Origin: Candidatus Gastranaerophilales bacterium | GTDB lineage: Bacteria; Cyanobacteriota; Vampirovibrionia; Gastranaerophilales; Gastranaerophilaceae | Length of the DNA stretch: 49,921 nucleotides | Direction of reading: 5' to 3' | NCBI GenBank assembly: GCA_017415185.1 | Contig: JAFQHZ010000024.1 | Coordinates: 1-49,921 of the forward strand | Shown here: piece after piece, positions 34,446 through 42,531 of the stretch | Position numbering within the stretch: the first letter of the stretch is position 1 | Layout: every line of letters starts with the position of its first letter | Position numbers and translations under genes: made by a program | The notes under the pieces: model-generated | Databases searched by the model: none | What the model was told of the DNA's origin: nothing | What the model saw: the letters and a program-made list of their open reading frames with translations, nothing else

Positions 34446-34474
34446 TTGCAAAAATAGAGTTTTATAGGTATTAT
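34446..34474 (+). promoter_or_regulatory. Promoter for the CDF-CorC fusion gene
   Basis: TTGCAA (34446-34451), a 17-nt spacer and TATTAT (34469-34474), 32 nt before the preferred start at 34507. It separates the RNase III pair from the next unit. Confidence 0.7.
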
Positions 34475-34506
34475 TAAAATATTAAACAATGAAAATAGGG
34501 AGTAAT

Positions 34507-36372
34507 ATGTCATCTTCTGAGCAGGGTATAACCCAAGTAGGTATTGATATTTCGGATAGTCAAAATATTATAGAAGCAATAAACGAAAATAAAGAAAAAG
34601 AAAACAATCTAAAGCATAAAGCAATTATTCGTGCATTTTTAGCTAATATTGGAATAGCATTGGTTAAATTAATATGCTTTTTCTTTTCTCGAAGCTCTGC
34701 AATGTTAGCAGAAGCAATTCACTCAGGCGTTGATTCATTCAACAGCATTTGTCTTTGGATTGGCGTCAAAAGAGGAGCAAGACCTGCTGACAGCGAACAT
34801 CCTTTTGGTTATGGTTTAGAGGCAAATATTTGGACAATGCTTGCTTCATTGTTAATGCTTTTAGGTGCAGGCGTTGCGATTTTCCACGGGGGAGAAAAAT
34901 TCTTCAATCCTCATGGAATCGAAGAAATGCGCAGAAATTATAACTACATTGCAATTGCTTTAGTTATTAGTATGTGTTTTGAAGCTTGGGCGGTTAATAG
35001 CGCAGTGCAAGCCGTTTTGCACGAAGCAGAAGTTGTTGTAAAAAACCCTCTTAAAAGATTTTTCGTATCTTTAAAACACATTAAAAGCATACAATCTCCA
35101 ACAACAAAATTTGTTTGGTATGAAGATACTGCCGCTTTTTTGGGCGTTCTTATTGCTCTTGTTGCGCTAAGCTTGGCAAAAATTTTGCCGCTTTCAATTG
35201 CGCATATTCCTGATGCTATCGCTTCAATAGTTATCGGTTGCATACTTTTATATTTAGCATTTTTCTTACTCAAAAATAACGTTAATTCTTTAACTGTTCA
35301 ATCCGCAGAACCACGAGTTGAAGAAATAATTAGAAACGTTGCTTCAACAATCCATGGAATTACTCATGTTGTTGAATTAAAAACAATTGATTTAGGTTCA
35401 ACTGGCGTTGTAATCAATATGACAATCGAAGTTGACCCTGAAACTCAAATGAAAGATGCGGATGATATCGCTCAAATGCTTGAAAGAAAAATTAGAAAAT
35501 ATATCAGAAACGTCAACGATGTCACAATTGAACTTCAAGCGCATGATGAAGAGGACAATTGGGAAGAAAAATTTGACAAATTAATTATTGAGGGTCAAAA
35601 AATCGAAGCAATTGACGCACACGAAGCAAATATGCTTTCAAATTTCTATTCATTTGCAAACACAGTTGTTAGAGAAGTTATGGTTCCAAGAACAGAAATT
35701 GTATTTGCTGATGTTAATAGCTCAATTTATGAAATAGCAGATATTATTATCAATTCTGGTCATACAAGATTACCATTGTACGAAGATAACGTTGATAATA
35801 TTTTAGGCGTAATTAATGCAAAAGATGTTTTGAAAGTTATTAAAAACAATAATGTTGATGAAAACTTTTCAATCAAATCTTTAGCAAGAGATATCACAAT
35901 TGTTCCTGAAAACAAATTTATTTCTGATTTGTTATCCGATTTGACTTCATCAAAAAACCAAATTGCAGCAGTTATGGACGAACACGGCGGAATCGTTGGG
36001 ATTGTTACAATTGAAGATATTATTGAAGAAATCACAGGCGAAATTTATGATGAATTTGATAAAGTAGAAACTCCTGAAATTGTTAAAATTGACGACAATA
36101 CTCTTAGCGTTGCTGCTCGTGCTAGTATTGACGATTTTAACGAAAGATTTGACCAAGACATTCCAAACGAAGATTTCCAAACAATTGGTGGTTATGTCTT
36201 TGGTTTATTAGGAAGAGAGCCTGAATTAAACGATATCGTTGAAGATAAAAATATAAAATACACAATCTTGGAACTTGATAATATCAAAATCACAAGAGTT
36301 AAAATGGAAAAAGATACACCTTTTCAAGATAAAAAAGACTTGGATAAAGAAGAAAAACAAGAGGAAGAATAA
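34507..36372 (+). CDS. Cation diffusion facilitator fused to CBS pair and CorC/HlyC domain
   Basis: 621 residues from the ATG at 34507 (GGGAG 5 nt upstream; the in-frame ATG at 34489 lacks a site). Residues about 35-270 form a CDF transporter with six helices: AMLAEAIHSGVDSFN carries the TM2 HxxxD metal site, and YEDTAAFLGVLIALVALS resembles the ZnT9-like branch. A cytoplasmic ZT-dimer follows to about 350. From about 388 come a CBS pair (REVMVPRTEIVFADV; GHTRLPLY; AAVMDEHGGIVGIVTIEDI) and, at about 515-600, a CorC/HlyC domain. In CNNM/CorC transporters that module follows a DUF21 membrane domain; here DUF21 is replaced by a CDF. Overlaps gpsA by one base. Confidence 0.88.
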   Translation: MSSSEQGITQVGIDISDSQNIIEAINENKEKENNLKHKAIIRAFLANIGIALVKLICFFFSRSSAMLAEAIHSGVDSFNSICLWIGVKRGARPADSEHPFGYGLEANIWTMLASLLMLLGAGVAIFHGGEKFFNPHGIEEMRRNYNYIAIALVISMCFEAWAVNSAVQAVLHEAEVVVKNPLKRFFVSLKHIKSIQSPTTKFVWYEDTAAFLGVLIALVALSLAKILPLSIAHIPDAIASIVIGCILLYLAFFLLKNNVNSLTVQSAEPRVEEIIRNVASTIHGITHVVELKTIDLGSTGVVINMTIEVDPETQMKDADDIAQMLERKIRKYIRNVNDVTIELQAHDEEDNWEEKFDKLIIEGQKIEAIDAHEANMLSNFYSFANTVVREVMVPRTEIVFADVNSSIYEIADIIINSGHTRLPLYEDNVDNILGVINAKDVLKVIKNNNVDENFSIKSLARDITIVPENKFISDLLSDLTSSKNQIAAVMDEHGGIVGIVTIEDIIEEITGEIYDEFDKVETPEIVKIDDNTLSVAARASIDDFNERFDQDIPNEDFQTIGGYVFGLLGREPELNDIVEDKNIKYTILELDNIKITRVKMEKDTPFQDKKDLDKEEKQEEE

Positions 36373-37364
36373 TGAAATTAACAGTATTAGGACCTGGGTG
36401 TTGGGGTTTAACTATTGCAAAATTATTAAATAATAATTTTGACGAAATTTGCGTTTGGGGAAGAGAATCCGATATTACTCCAATGCTTAAAAACGAAAAA
36501 AGAATTGAAAAACCTCTTGAAATTCAATTAGACAAAAAAGTTGAAATCACATCAGATTTAGAATCAGCAATCAATGGAGCAGAAATAATTTTAATGGTTG
36601 TTGCAACTTCTGGAATTAGACCTGTTTGCGAACAATTAAAAAAAGTTGGACTAAAAGACAACCAAATTTTAGTTAATTTATCAAAAGGTATTGAGCTTCC
36701 AAGCTTAAAAAGAATGTCTGAAGTAATTTTAGAAGTTCTTCCTGAAATTAATTTTGCGGTTTTATCGGGTCCAACTCTTGCTCGTGAAATAATCGAAGGG
36801 AAACCAACGCTAGCTACAATTGCAGCAAACGATATCGAAATCGCTAAAAAAGTTCAAAAAGCGCTCAATGTTGCCTCTTTATTCAGATTATACGCAAGCG
36901 ACGATTTAATTGGAGTTGAACTAGGCGGAAGCTTAAAAAACGTTATTGCAATTGCTTCAGGCTTTGCGCATTCTATGGGTCTTGGTGACAATTTAAGAGG
37001 CTCTTTATTAACTCGTGGAATGGCAGAAATGGCTCGTGTTGCAATAGCGCTTGGCGCAAAACCACAAACACTATATGGCTTATCAGGAATGGGAGATTTA
37101 ATCGCAACCGCTTCAAGCCCATATTCAAGAAATTTCACAGTTGGTTCAATGATTGCTAAAGGCAAAAAAATTGACGATATTTTATCAGAACTCGGTTCTG
37201 TTGCAGAAGGAGTTAAAACATCAAAAGCTTTATGCGAATTAGCAGCAAAACTTGGAATCGATGTTCCTGTTTCAAATGCAATTTACGAAGCAGTTTATAC
37301 AGATATCACTCCAAAAGAAATTATGGATAAATTAATGAATAGAAGATTAAAGGAAGAAGACTAA
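36372..37364 (+). CDS. gpsA: Glycerol-3-phosphate dehydrogenase [NAD(P)+]
   Basis: 330 residues, standard size. Reduces dihydroxyacetone phosphate to sn-glycerol 3-phosphate for phospholipid synthesis. The N-terminal Rossmann motif reads GPGCWGLTIA (usually GxGxWG), with LVNLSKGIE and the catalytic Lys in VELGGSLKNVIAIASG; SGPTLAREI and YGLSGMGDLIATASS are also typical. One-base overlaps with both neighbours suggest an operon of CDF-CorC, gpsA and an exported protein. Confidence 0.96.
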   Translation: MKLTVLGPGCWGLTIAKLLNNNFDEICVWGRESDITPMLKNEKRIEKPLEIQLDKKVEITSDLESAINGAEIILMVVATSGIRPVCEQLKKVGLKDNQILVNLSKGIELPSLKRMSEVILEVLPEINFAVLSGPTLAREIIEGKPTLATIAANDIEIAKKVQKALNVASLFRLYASDDLIGVELGGSLKNVIAIASGFAHSMGLGDNLRGSLLTRGMAEMARVAIALGAKPQTLYGLSGMGDLIATASSPYSRNFTVGSMIAKGKKIDDILSELGSVAEGVKTSKALCELAAKLGIDVPVSNAIYEAVYTDITPKEIMDKLMNRRLKEED

Positions 37365-37798
37365 TGAAAAAAATCTTTTTAACATTAGCTTTAGCGCTTT
37401 CATTCAATGCTTTTGCCCAAGACGATATTCGTTTTAATATTGGCGAGCGAGAATTTTCATATAATCCAGACACCCTAAAATTCTATGAAGGCTCAATCAC
37501 TTTATCAACAGAAGAAGTGCAAGCACTTTTTCCTGATTATGAAATAATTTTGATTTCAAAGTTTGACAAAGAAAAAAAATACAAAATGAAAAATTCGCTC
37601 TTTGGCTCAAAAAAGATTCTTCTTTTAAACAATGATGTAAGAACTTTTCATAATTTCTTTGTTTATCCAACAAGCTCAAGAAATGAATTCAAAGAATTTA
37701 AAAATGGCGAAATTAAATCTCTTATTACAATATACGGCAAGAAAAATGTCCGTCTAAAACATCAAGGCGGGGATGAGTTTGAAATAGTTGTTAAGTAA
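37364..37798 (+). CDS. Exported protein of unknown function
   Basis: 144 residues. Signal peptide MKKIFLTLALALSFNAFA with cleavage before QDDIRF. The mature part is about 125 residues, beta-rich and charged (GEREFSYNPDTLKFYEG; KKNVRLKHQGGDEFEIVV). No family recognised. The start overlaps the gpsA stop by one base, and a strong terminator lies at its 3' end, so it is the last gene of the operon. Envelope-located; function unknown. Confidence 0.8.
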   Translation: MKKIFLTLALALSFNAFAQDDIRFNIGEREFSYNPDTLKFYEGSITLSTEEVQALFPDYEIILISKFDKEKKYKMKNSLFGSKKILLLNNDVRTFHNFFVYPTSSRNEFKEFKNGEIKSLITIYGKKNVRLKHQGGDEFEIVVK

Positions 37799-37825
37799 AG
37801 TAGGCATTGCCTACTTTACTTTTTA
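37793..37825 (+). terminator. Intrinsic terminator after the exported-protein gene
   Basis: 13-bp stem AAGTAAAGTAGGC / GCCTACTTTACTT with an ATT loop, followed by T residues. It overlaps the stop codon. The following 37826-37966 contains no gene and no clear promoter. Confidence 0.9.
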
Positions 37826-37966
37826 TAAAAAAACATTAAACATTATCTGTCGAAACTTCCCTAAAAAAACAATCCTGAACTAATACTTTTAAATGATTGT
37901 TAAAAATTTAATTTAATTTCATTTTTTAAAAGTCGTTCAAAGAAGCAAAGGGGATACAGGTATAAA

Positions 37967-38626
37967 ATGTTTAGTCCACAAATTCAAAACTATTTAAATT
38001 CGTCTTCTCAATCTGCTGCTTTCAGCAGAATTAACGAATTGGACAATTATATCAATTCAATTTATCCAAAACCGGAAGTATCCCAAAACAAAGAGCTTTC
38101 CGCTTTTCAAGAAATTTTAGCTGAATCAAAAAAAGAAAACAAAACCCCAAGTGTTTTTAATTTAGATTTGCCACCAAACATCAACAAAAGCAAACTTTCC
38201 CCCGTTTTTGGTTCATTAACTGGATTAGAAAAAAAACCTGTATCAAATTCAAAAGAAGCAATTTTGGGCTATGTTAAAGAAGCAAGCGAAAAATATGGCG
38301 TTGAAGAGCGTTTAATTAATGCCTTAATCAAACAAGAATCAGCTTTTAATCCAAAAGCCGTATCGTCGGCAGGCGCACAAGGCTTAATGCAATTAATGCC
38401 GCAAACCGCAAAATCTTTAGGAGTTAAAGACTCTTTCAATCCAAAAGAAAACATTGATGGCGGAGTTAAATATTTAAAACAAATGCTTGATAAATATAAC
38501 GGCAACACAATTCTAGCGCTAGCTGCATACAATGCCGGTCCTGGTGCAGTTGATAAATATGACGGAGTACCTCCATATAAAGAAACTCAAAACTATGTAA
38601 AGGCAATATTGTCTAATTATCTATAA
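37967..38626 (+). CDS. Lytic transglycosylase (SLT domain), flagellum-associated position
   Basis: 219 residues, no signal peptide in the visible N-terminus. An N-terminal spacer of about 95 residues is followed by an SLT/goose-lysozyme domain: catalytic Glu in [27 protein letters not shown], and [19 protein letters not shown] near the end. It cleaves peptidoglycan glycan strands. The position 10 nt upstream of fliE suggests a role in opening the wall for the flagellar rod, like FlgJ or the SltF type. Export route is not obvious: possibly via the flagellar type III system. Confidence 0.88.
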   Translation: MFSPQIQNYLNSSSQSAAFSRINELDNYINSIYPKPEVSQNKELSAFQEILAESKKENKTPSVFNLDLPPNINKSKLSPVFGSLTGLEKKPVSNSKEAILGYVKEASEKYGVEERLINALIKQESAFNPKAVSSAGAQGLMQLMPQTAKSLGVKDSFNPKENIDGGVKYLKQMLDKYNGNTILALAAYNAGPGAVDKYDGVPPYKETQNYVKAILSNYL

Positions 38627-38636
38627 AGGAAATATT

Positions 38637-38960
38637 ATGAATCAATTGAACAAAGTTAATTTTTTTGAAATGCATGGCATAAAAGAGATGCCTTCGATGC
38701 GTTTGAATGGAAATATATCAATTAATTCAGAAGAAACAAATATAAAAAGTTTCAAAGAAACTTTCGGCGAAATGATGAGTGAAATTAACCAAATTACTAA
38801 TAAGCCCGAGCAAGTTGCAGCGGCAGCAATGCAAGGAAAAGCTGATATCCATGAAGTTATGGCGGCTGTTGCTCAAAGCGAATTAACTGTTCAAGCTGCA
38901 ACGACAATCACCGGCAAAATCCTCCAAACGTATGAAAAAATCATGCAGATTCAAATTTAA
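38637..38960 (+). CDS. fliE: Flagellar hook-basal body protein FliE
   Basis: 107 residues, standard size. The C-terminal signature VAAAAMQGKADIHEVMAAVA followed by QSELTVQAATTITGKILQTYEKIMQIQI is diagnostic. FliE joins the MS ring to the rod. Preceded by AAAGGA, so well translated. First of the fliE-fliF-X-fliH-flhA set. Confidence 0.95.
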   Translation: MNQLNKVNFFEMHGIKEMPSMRLNGNISINSEETNIKSFKETFGEMMSEINQITNKPEQVAAAAMQGKADIHEVMAAVAQSELTVQAATTITGKILQTYEKIMQIQI

Positions 38961-38962
38961 TT

Positions 38963-38994
38963 TTCAATTTAGTCAATTATGATAGTATAATTGA
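38963..38994 (+). promoter_or_regulatory. Promoter with overlapping inverted repeat before fliF
   Basis: TTCAAT (38963-38968), 17-nt spacer and TATAAT (38986-38991). The -10 lies inside a perfect inverted repeat TCAATTAT-N6-ATAATTGA (38973-38994), which could be an operator. fliF may thus have transcription of its own besides read-through from fliE. Confidence 0.5.
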
Positions 38995-39015
38995 AAGTAT
39001 AGAACATCACACAAC

Positions 39016-40752
39016 ATGGAAAAATTTGACCTAAAACAAATAACCGAAAATAAACCTTTGTTTTTCACTATCATTGCCTTGGTGATAGTTACTGTTGTGT
39101 TTACTATTTCTTTAATCACCATAGGCGCAAAAGTTAATTCCAGCAAAAATATTACCCCTGGAGCTGATCAGGCCGTTCTTGAAGAATTCAACAAAAGTGA
39201 TGAAAAAGTTATTGAACAAGATGTTGAATTATTCACAACAGAAAGCATCGGAAAAGCACTAGAAGTTCAAGCACTTTTAGCAAGAGGGGGCATAAAAACC
39301 AAAAAATCAAGCACTGGTTCAAAAATAACCCTTATATTATCAGCGAAAGACAAAATCACAAAAGGTCAAGTAGATCGAGCTCTTTTAGCTATTGTTAAAA
39401 GCGGCATGCTAGACGAACACACTGGTCTTGAAATTTTTGACAAAGGCGATTTTACTTCAACAAAATCAGATAAAAAAATAAGATTAATAAGAGCAATAAA
39501 TGGCGAATTGGCAAGGTTAATCAGAAAAATTCCTCCAATTGAAAATGCTCAAGTTTTTGTTTCAATTCCTGAAGAAACATTTTTTGCACAAAACCAAAAA
39601 CCAATAACCGCAACAGTTCAAATCACAATGCCATCTGGCGAAAAACTAGACAATATCAAAGTTAAAGCAATTTCTAATCTTTTATTGGGTGCAGTTCATG
39701 GACTTGAAGCAGATAACATTTCAATAACAGACACAAACGGAACGGTTTACAATTCAATCATCGGGGCTTCAGACGATGCGATTGCAAAAATCGAAGAAAA
39801 CGATAAATATATGCAATCAAAAGTTAATGCTCAATTGGATAAATTAATCGGAAAAGGAAACTATATCGCCACTGTTTCAACTTTTTTAACACAAGCTCCA
39901 GTTGAAAAATCAAGCATTTTATATGACCCTGAACAAAAAACCTCCGTTTCAGAACAACACTTCAAAGAAAATTTAGGCGACAACAACAATAATGCTACCT
40001 CTTCTGGAATGAATCCTGTTAGCGTTTATGTTCCTTCAGGAATAAAAACTTCTATTCAAACAGGCTCTTCTTCTCAAGATAGACAATACTCAAGAAGCGC
40101 AACTGAAACTCAATATGGCGTTTCTAAAACACAAATTAACGAATATATGTCTGCAGGAATCATTGAAGAAATCTCAATTGCTGTTTCAATTGATGAATCT
40201 GCAATTCCGACAAACATGAGCCTATATGAACTAAAAACATTAATCGCACACGCTGCAAGCCCAAAAGTAAACCCTGAAAATGTTTCAATTGCATTCATTG
40301 AATCAAACAGCTTAATATTGGCTCCAGAAAAAGAAAACGAACTTCCAAAACCTGAAGAATCAGGCAACCCTTGGTGGGTAGTTGGCGCAATGCTATTAGT
40401 TGGCTTAATTTTCGGCTTGGGTCATATCGGCAAAAAAGTTAAAAAAGAAGCAAAAAAACAAGAAGAAGAACTTGAATATTTAAGACAAATTGCAGCAACG
40501 CAAGAACAACAATTAAAAGATGTTTCTGCTCAAGCAAGCAATTTGATTGCACAACAAGAACAAATGGCTCAAAGTTTCATTGAACAAAAAAATCAATACG
40601 CTCTTGCACTAGAACAAGCAAAATCAATGGCAGCAGCACAAGCTCCAAGACATGATTTAACTGATGCAATCGACGAATTAGAATCTGATTTTAATTCAAT
40701 GGACGAAAATGAAGCAATAGAAAAAATTAAAAATTGGATTGAAAGCACATAA
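39016..40752 (+). CDS. fliF: Flagellar MS-ring protein FliF
   Basis: 578 residues. Two membrane helices (about 15-37 and 453-471) enclose the periplasmic ring-building motifs (LARGGIKT; RAINGELARLIRKIPPIENAQVFVSIPE, typical YscJ/FliF). The C-terminal cytoplasmic end ELESDFNSMDENEAIEKIKN resembles the FliG-binding tail. Unlike most FliF proteins there is a Gln-rich coiled-coil stretch between TM2 and this tail (about 475-540, KKQEEELEYLRQ to LALEQAKSMAAAQ). The protein is embedded in the inner membrane as the base of the flagellum. Confidence 0.93.
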   Translation: MEKFDLKQITENKPLFFTIIALVIVTVVFTISLITIGAKVNSSKNITPGADQAVLEEFNKSDEKVIEQDVELFTTESIGKALEVQALLARGGIKTKKSSTGSKITLILSAKDKITKGQVDRALLAIVKSGMLDEHTGLEIFDKGDFTSTKSDKKIRLIRAINGELARLIRKIPPIENAQVFVSIPEETFFAQNQKPITATVQITMPSGEKLDNIKVKAISNLLLGAVHGLEADNISITDTNGTVYNSIIGASDDAIAKIEENDKYMQSKVNAQLDKLIGKGNYIATVSTFLTQAPVEKSSILYDPEQKTSVSEQHFKENLGDNNNNATSSGMNPVSVYVPSGIKTSIQTGSSSQDRQYSRSATETQYGVSKTQINEYMSAGIIEEISIAVSIDESAIPTNMSLYELKTLIAHAASPKVNPENVSIAFIESNSLILAPEKENELPKPEESGNPWWVVGAMLLVGLIFGLGHIGKKVKKEAKKQEEELEYLRQIAATQEQQLKDVSAQASNLIAQQEQMAQSFIEQKNQYALALEQAKSMAAAQAPRHDLTDAIDELESDFNSMDENEAIEKIKNWIEST

Positions 40753-40774
40753 TTTTTAGGGGTATTGGGGGATA

Positions 40775-41728
40775 ATGGCTGAATCTGATTTAAAAACATT
40801 TAATTGCGAAGCTTTTGCTAAAGACCTTGCGTCTCAAGCAAGCCAAGTTGTACCCAATGACATTAAAAAGCCCGACAAAGATTTCATAGTTGAAATCATA
40901 TTTCGTTTTTGTAAAATGGCAGGAGACGCCTTAATTAAGGAAGAAAATTCTAAACTCAATGCTTCTCAAGCAAGCCTAATTACCCAATTTATCGGCGAAT
41001 GGATTTTTCATAAATCGGTTGACATTATAAGGGCAGGAATTGAAATTAAATATAGAGAAGCAATTTTGCAAAAAGTTGCTTTTACGGTTTTTGATATTGC
41101 AAAAAAAGCAGTTGAAAAAGATTTACCCCAAGACCAATTAATTTCACTAGTTGAAGCGCAAGTTAAAAAATGTTTCACAAAAGCAATGGAAGATTTAAAA
41201 GAAAGAGGTCTTTTAACGCAACAAGTTGCCGATAATGCCCTTTCTCAATCAAATATTGATTCTATGGCAATTGAACAAGTAGAGGAAGAAACAGCGATTG
41301 ATATAGCTGCGATGAGCGATTCAAAAATTGTGAAATTAGCTTCGCTTGCTGTTTTAATTAAAAACTTCCCAACAGAAAAAATTAAAAATATTCTTCAAAA
41401 ATTCAACAAACCAGAGCGTGATGTTTTAATGCAATATTTAAAAATGCCCGATTTAGAACAAAAGCTCGATACAAGTGCAACTATGCGCTGTTTTGAAGAA
41501 ATGAAAAACACATTACCTGAAGTTATTGTAATTAGCTATGACAAAGCTTATAAAAAAATGTGTAAAATTGTTAAAAATTCGTCTAAAGACACAATTTTAA
41601 ATATTATTAAAAAAGAAAGACCTGCAATTAAGGATTTTGTGAATAGTTGCTATACCAAAAACAAAAAAAGAATCCCAGCACACATTGCAGACATCGTTTC
41701 TAAATATTTAGAAGAAAACGTTTCATGA
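40775..41728 (+). CDS. Divergent helical protein in the fliG position
   Basis: 317 residues, all helical by appearance, between fliF and fliH where fliG is expected. Residues about 185-240 (KIVKLASLAVLIKNFPTEK ... LQKFNKPERDVLMQYLK) show the rhythm of a FliG N-terminal/ARM repeat. However, the FliG EHPQ-type motif and the charged C-terminal torque ridge are not visible. The N-terminal half (KDFIVEIIFRFCKMAG) is unlike FliG. It is probably a remote FliG or switch analogue; alternatively a lineage-specific component. The last codon overlaps fliH by 4 nt (ATGA). Confidence 0.6.
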   Translation: MAESDLKTFNCEAFAKDLASQASQVVPNDIKKPDKDFIVEIIFRFCKMAGDALIKEENSKLNASQASLITQFIGEWIFHKSVDIIRAGIEIKYREAILQKVAFTVFDIAKKAVEKDLPQDQLISLVEAQVKKCFTKAMEDLKERGLLTQQVADNALSQSNIDSMAIEQVEEETAIDIAAMSDSKIVKLASLAVLIKNFPTEKIKNILQKFNKPERDVLMQYLKMPDLEQKLDTSATMRCFEEMKNTLPEVIVISYDKAYKKMCKIVKNSSKDTILNIIKKERPAIKDFVNSCYTKNKKRIPAHIADIVSKYLEENVS

Positions 41729-42531
41729 TAATAAGAAAAAAAAATATTCCAAATAAAAAAAGCACATCTTCAACCTCGCAACCACAAAAAAAGGGTAGCG
41801 TAATTAAAAAAGAAGATGCTATTTTGGATATTGAAAAAGTTCAAAATACAAACGAAAATCAAGAAGCAATTTTACCCTCTAAAATGCCTGAACAAAAGGC
41901 AGAAGCTCTTGAAGATTTTGAAAAAATAGATATTTCGTTAATAGAATTCAAAGAACGAGTTGAAAGAAGAAGAGGAGACAGAAGAAGAGGCTATCGCCGA
42001 ATTGACGAAAGGTCTTTGGTTACAAGAGCGCAGCAAGAAGCCCACACAATCAAAGAACTTGCAGCTCGTGAAGGTTATAAAAATGGCTTTTCTCAAGCCC
42101 AAAACCAACTTGAAACAATAAAAGAAAATCTCATCGAATTTCTTTCTATGAAGGATGAAATGTATGAAGAATTTTATCCTCATATTATGGAGATTGCTTT
42201 TGCAATTGCAAAAAGAATCATTAAAAAAGAAACAAGTATGTCTGATGATGTGTTGAAAAATATATTTAGCGAAGTATTGGATAGCATAAATTCCGATGCT
42301 CAAAGATTAGAAGTTAAAGTACATCCTCAAGATGTTGAATTTGCCAATGTTTCATTGCCTGAAATGGTTAAAGAAAAAAACCTCAGCGCAAGAGTAATCA
42401 TAACTCAAGACGAATCAGTTGAAAAAGGAAGCTGTATCGTCATTGCAAACAATGGCGTTATTGATGCCAATTTTAAAACGCAACTTGCAGTTTTACAAAA
42501 CACTTTCGGAATTTATAAAGGAGGGTTATAA
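41725..42531 (+). CDS. fliH: Flagellar assembly protein FliH
   Basis: 268 residues. FliH/SctL family stator of the export ATPase. An unusual Arg-rich stretch RVERRRGDRRRGYRRIDERS lies near residues 73-92. The conserved C-terminal region (about 130-265) has IAFAIAKRIIKKE, VKVHPQDVEF and EKGSCIVIANNGVIDA with TQLAVLQ, characteristic of the family. Overlaps its upstream gene by 4 nt and flhA by 1 nt. Its ATPase partner FliI is not encoded next to it. Confidence 0.88.
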   Translation: MIIRKKNIPNKKSTSSTSQPQKKGSVIKKEDAILDIEKVQNTNENQEAILPSKMPEQKAEALEDFEKIDISLIEFKERVERRRGDRRRGYRRIDERSLVTRAQQEAHTIKELAAREGYKNGFSQAQNQLETIKENLIEFLSMKDEMYEEFYPHIMEIAFAIAKRIIKKETSMSDDVLKNIFSEVLDSINSDAQRLEVKVHPQDVEFANVSLPEMVKEKNLSARVIITQDESVEKGSCIVIANNGVIDANFKTQLAVLQNTFGIYKGGL

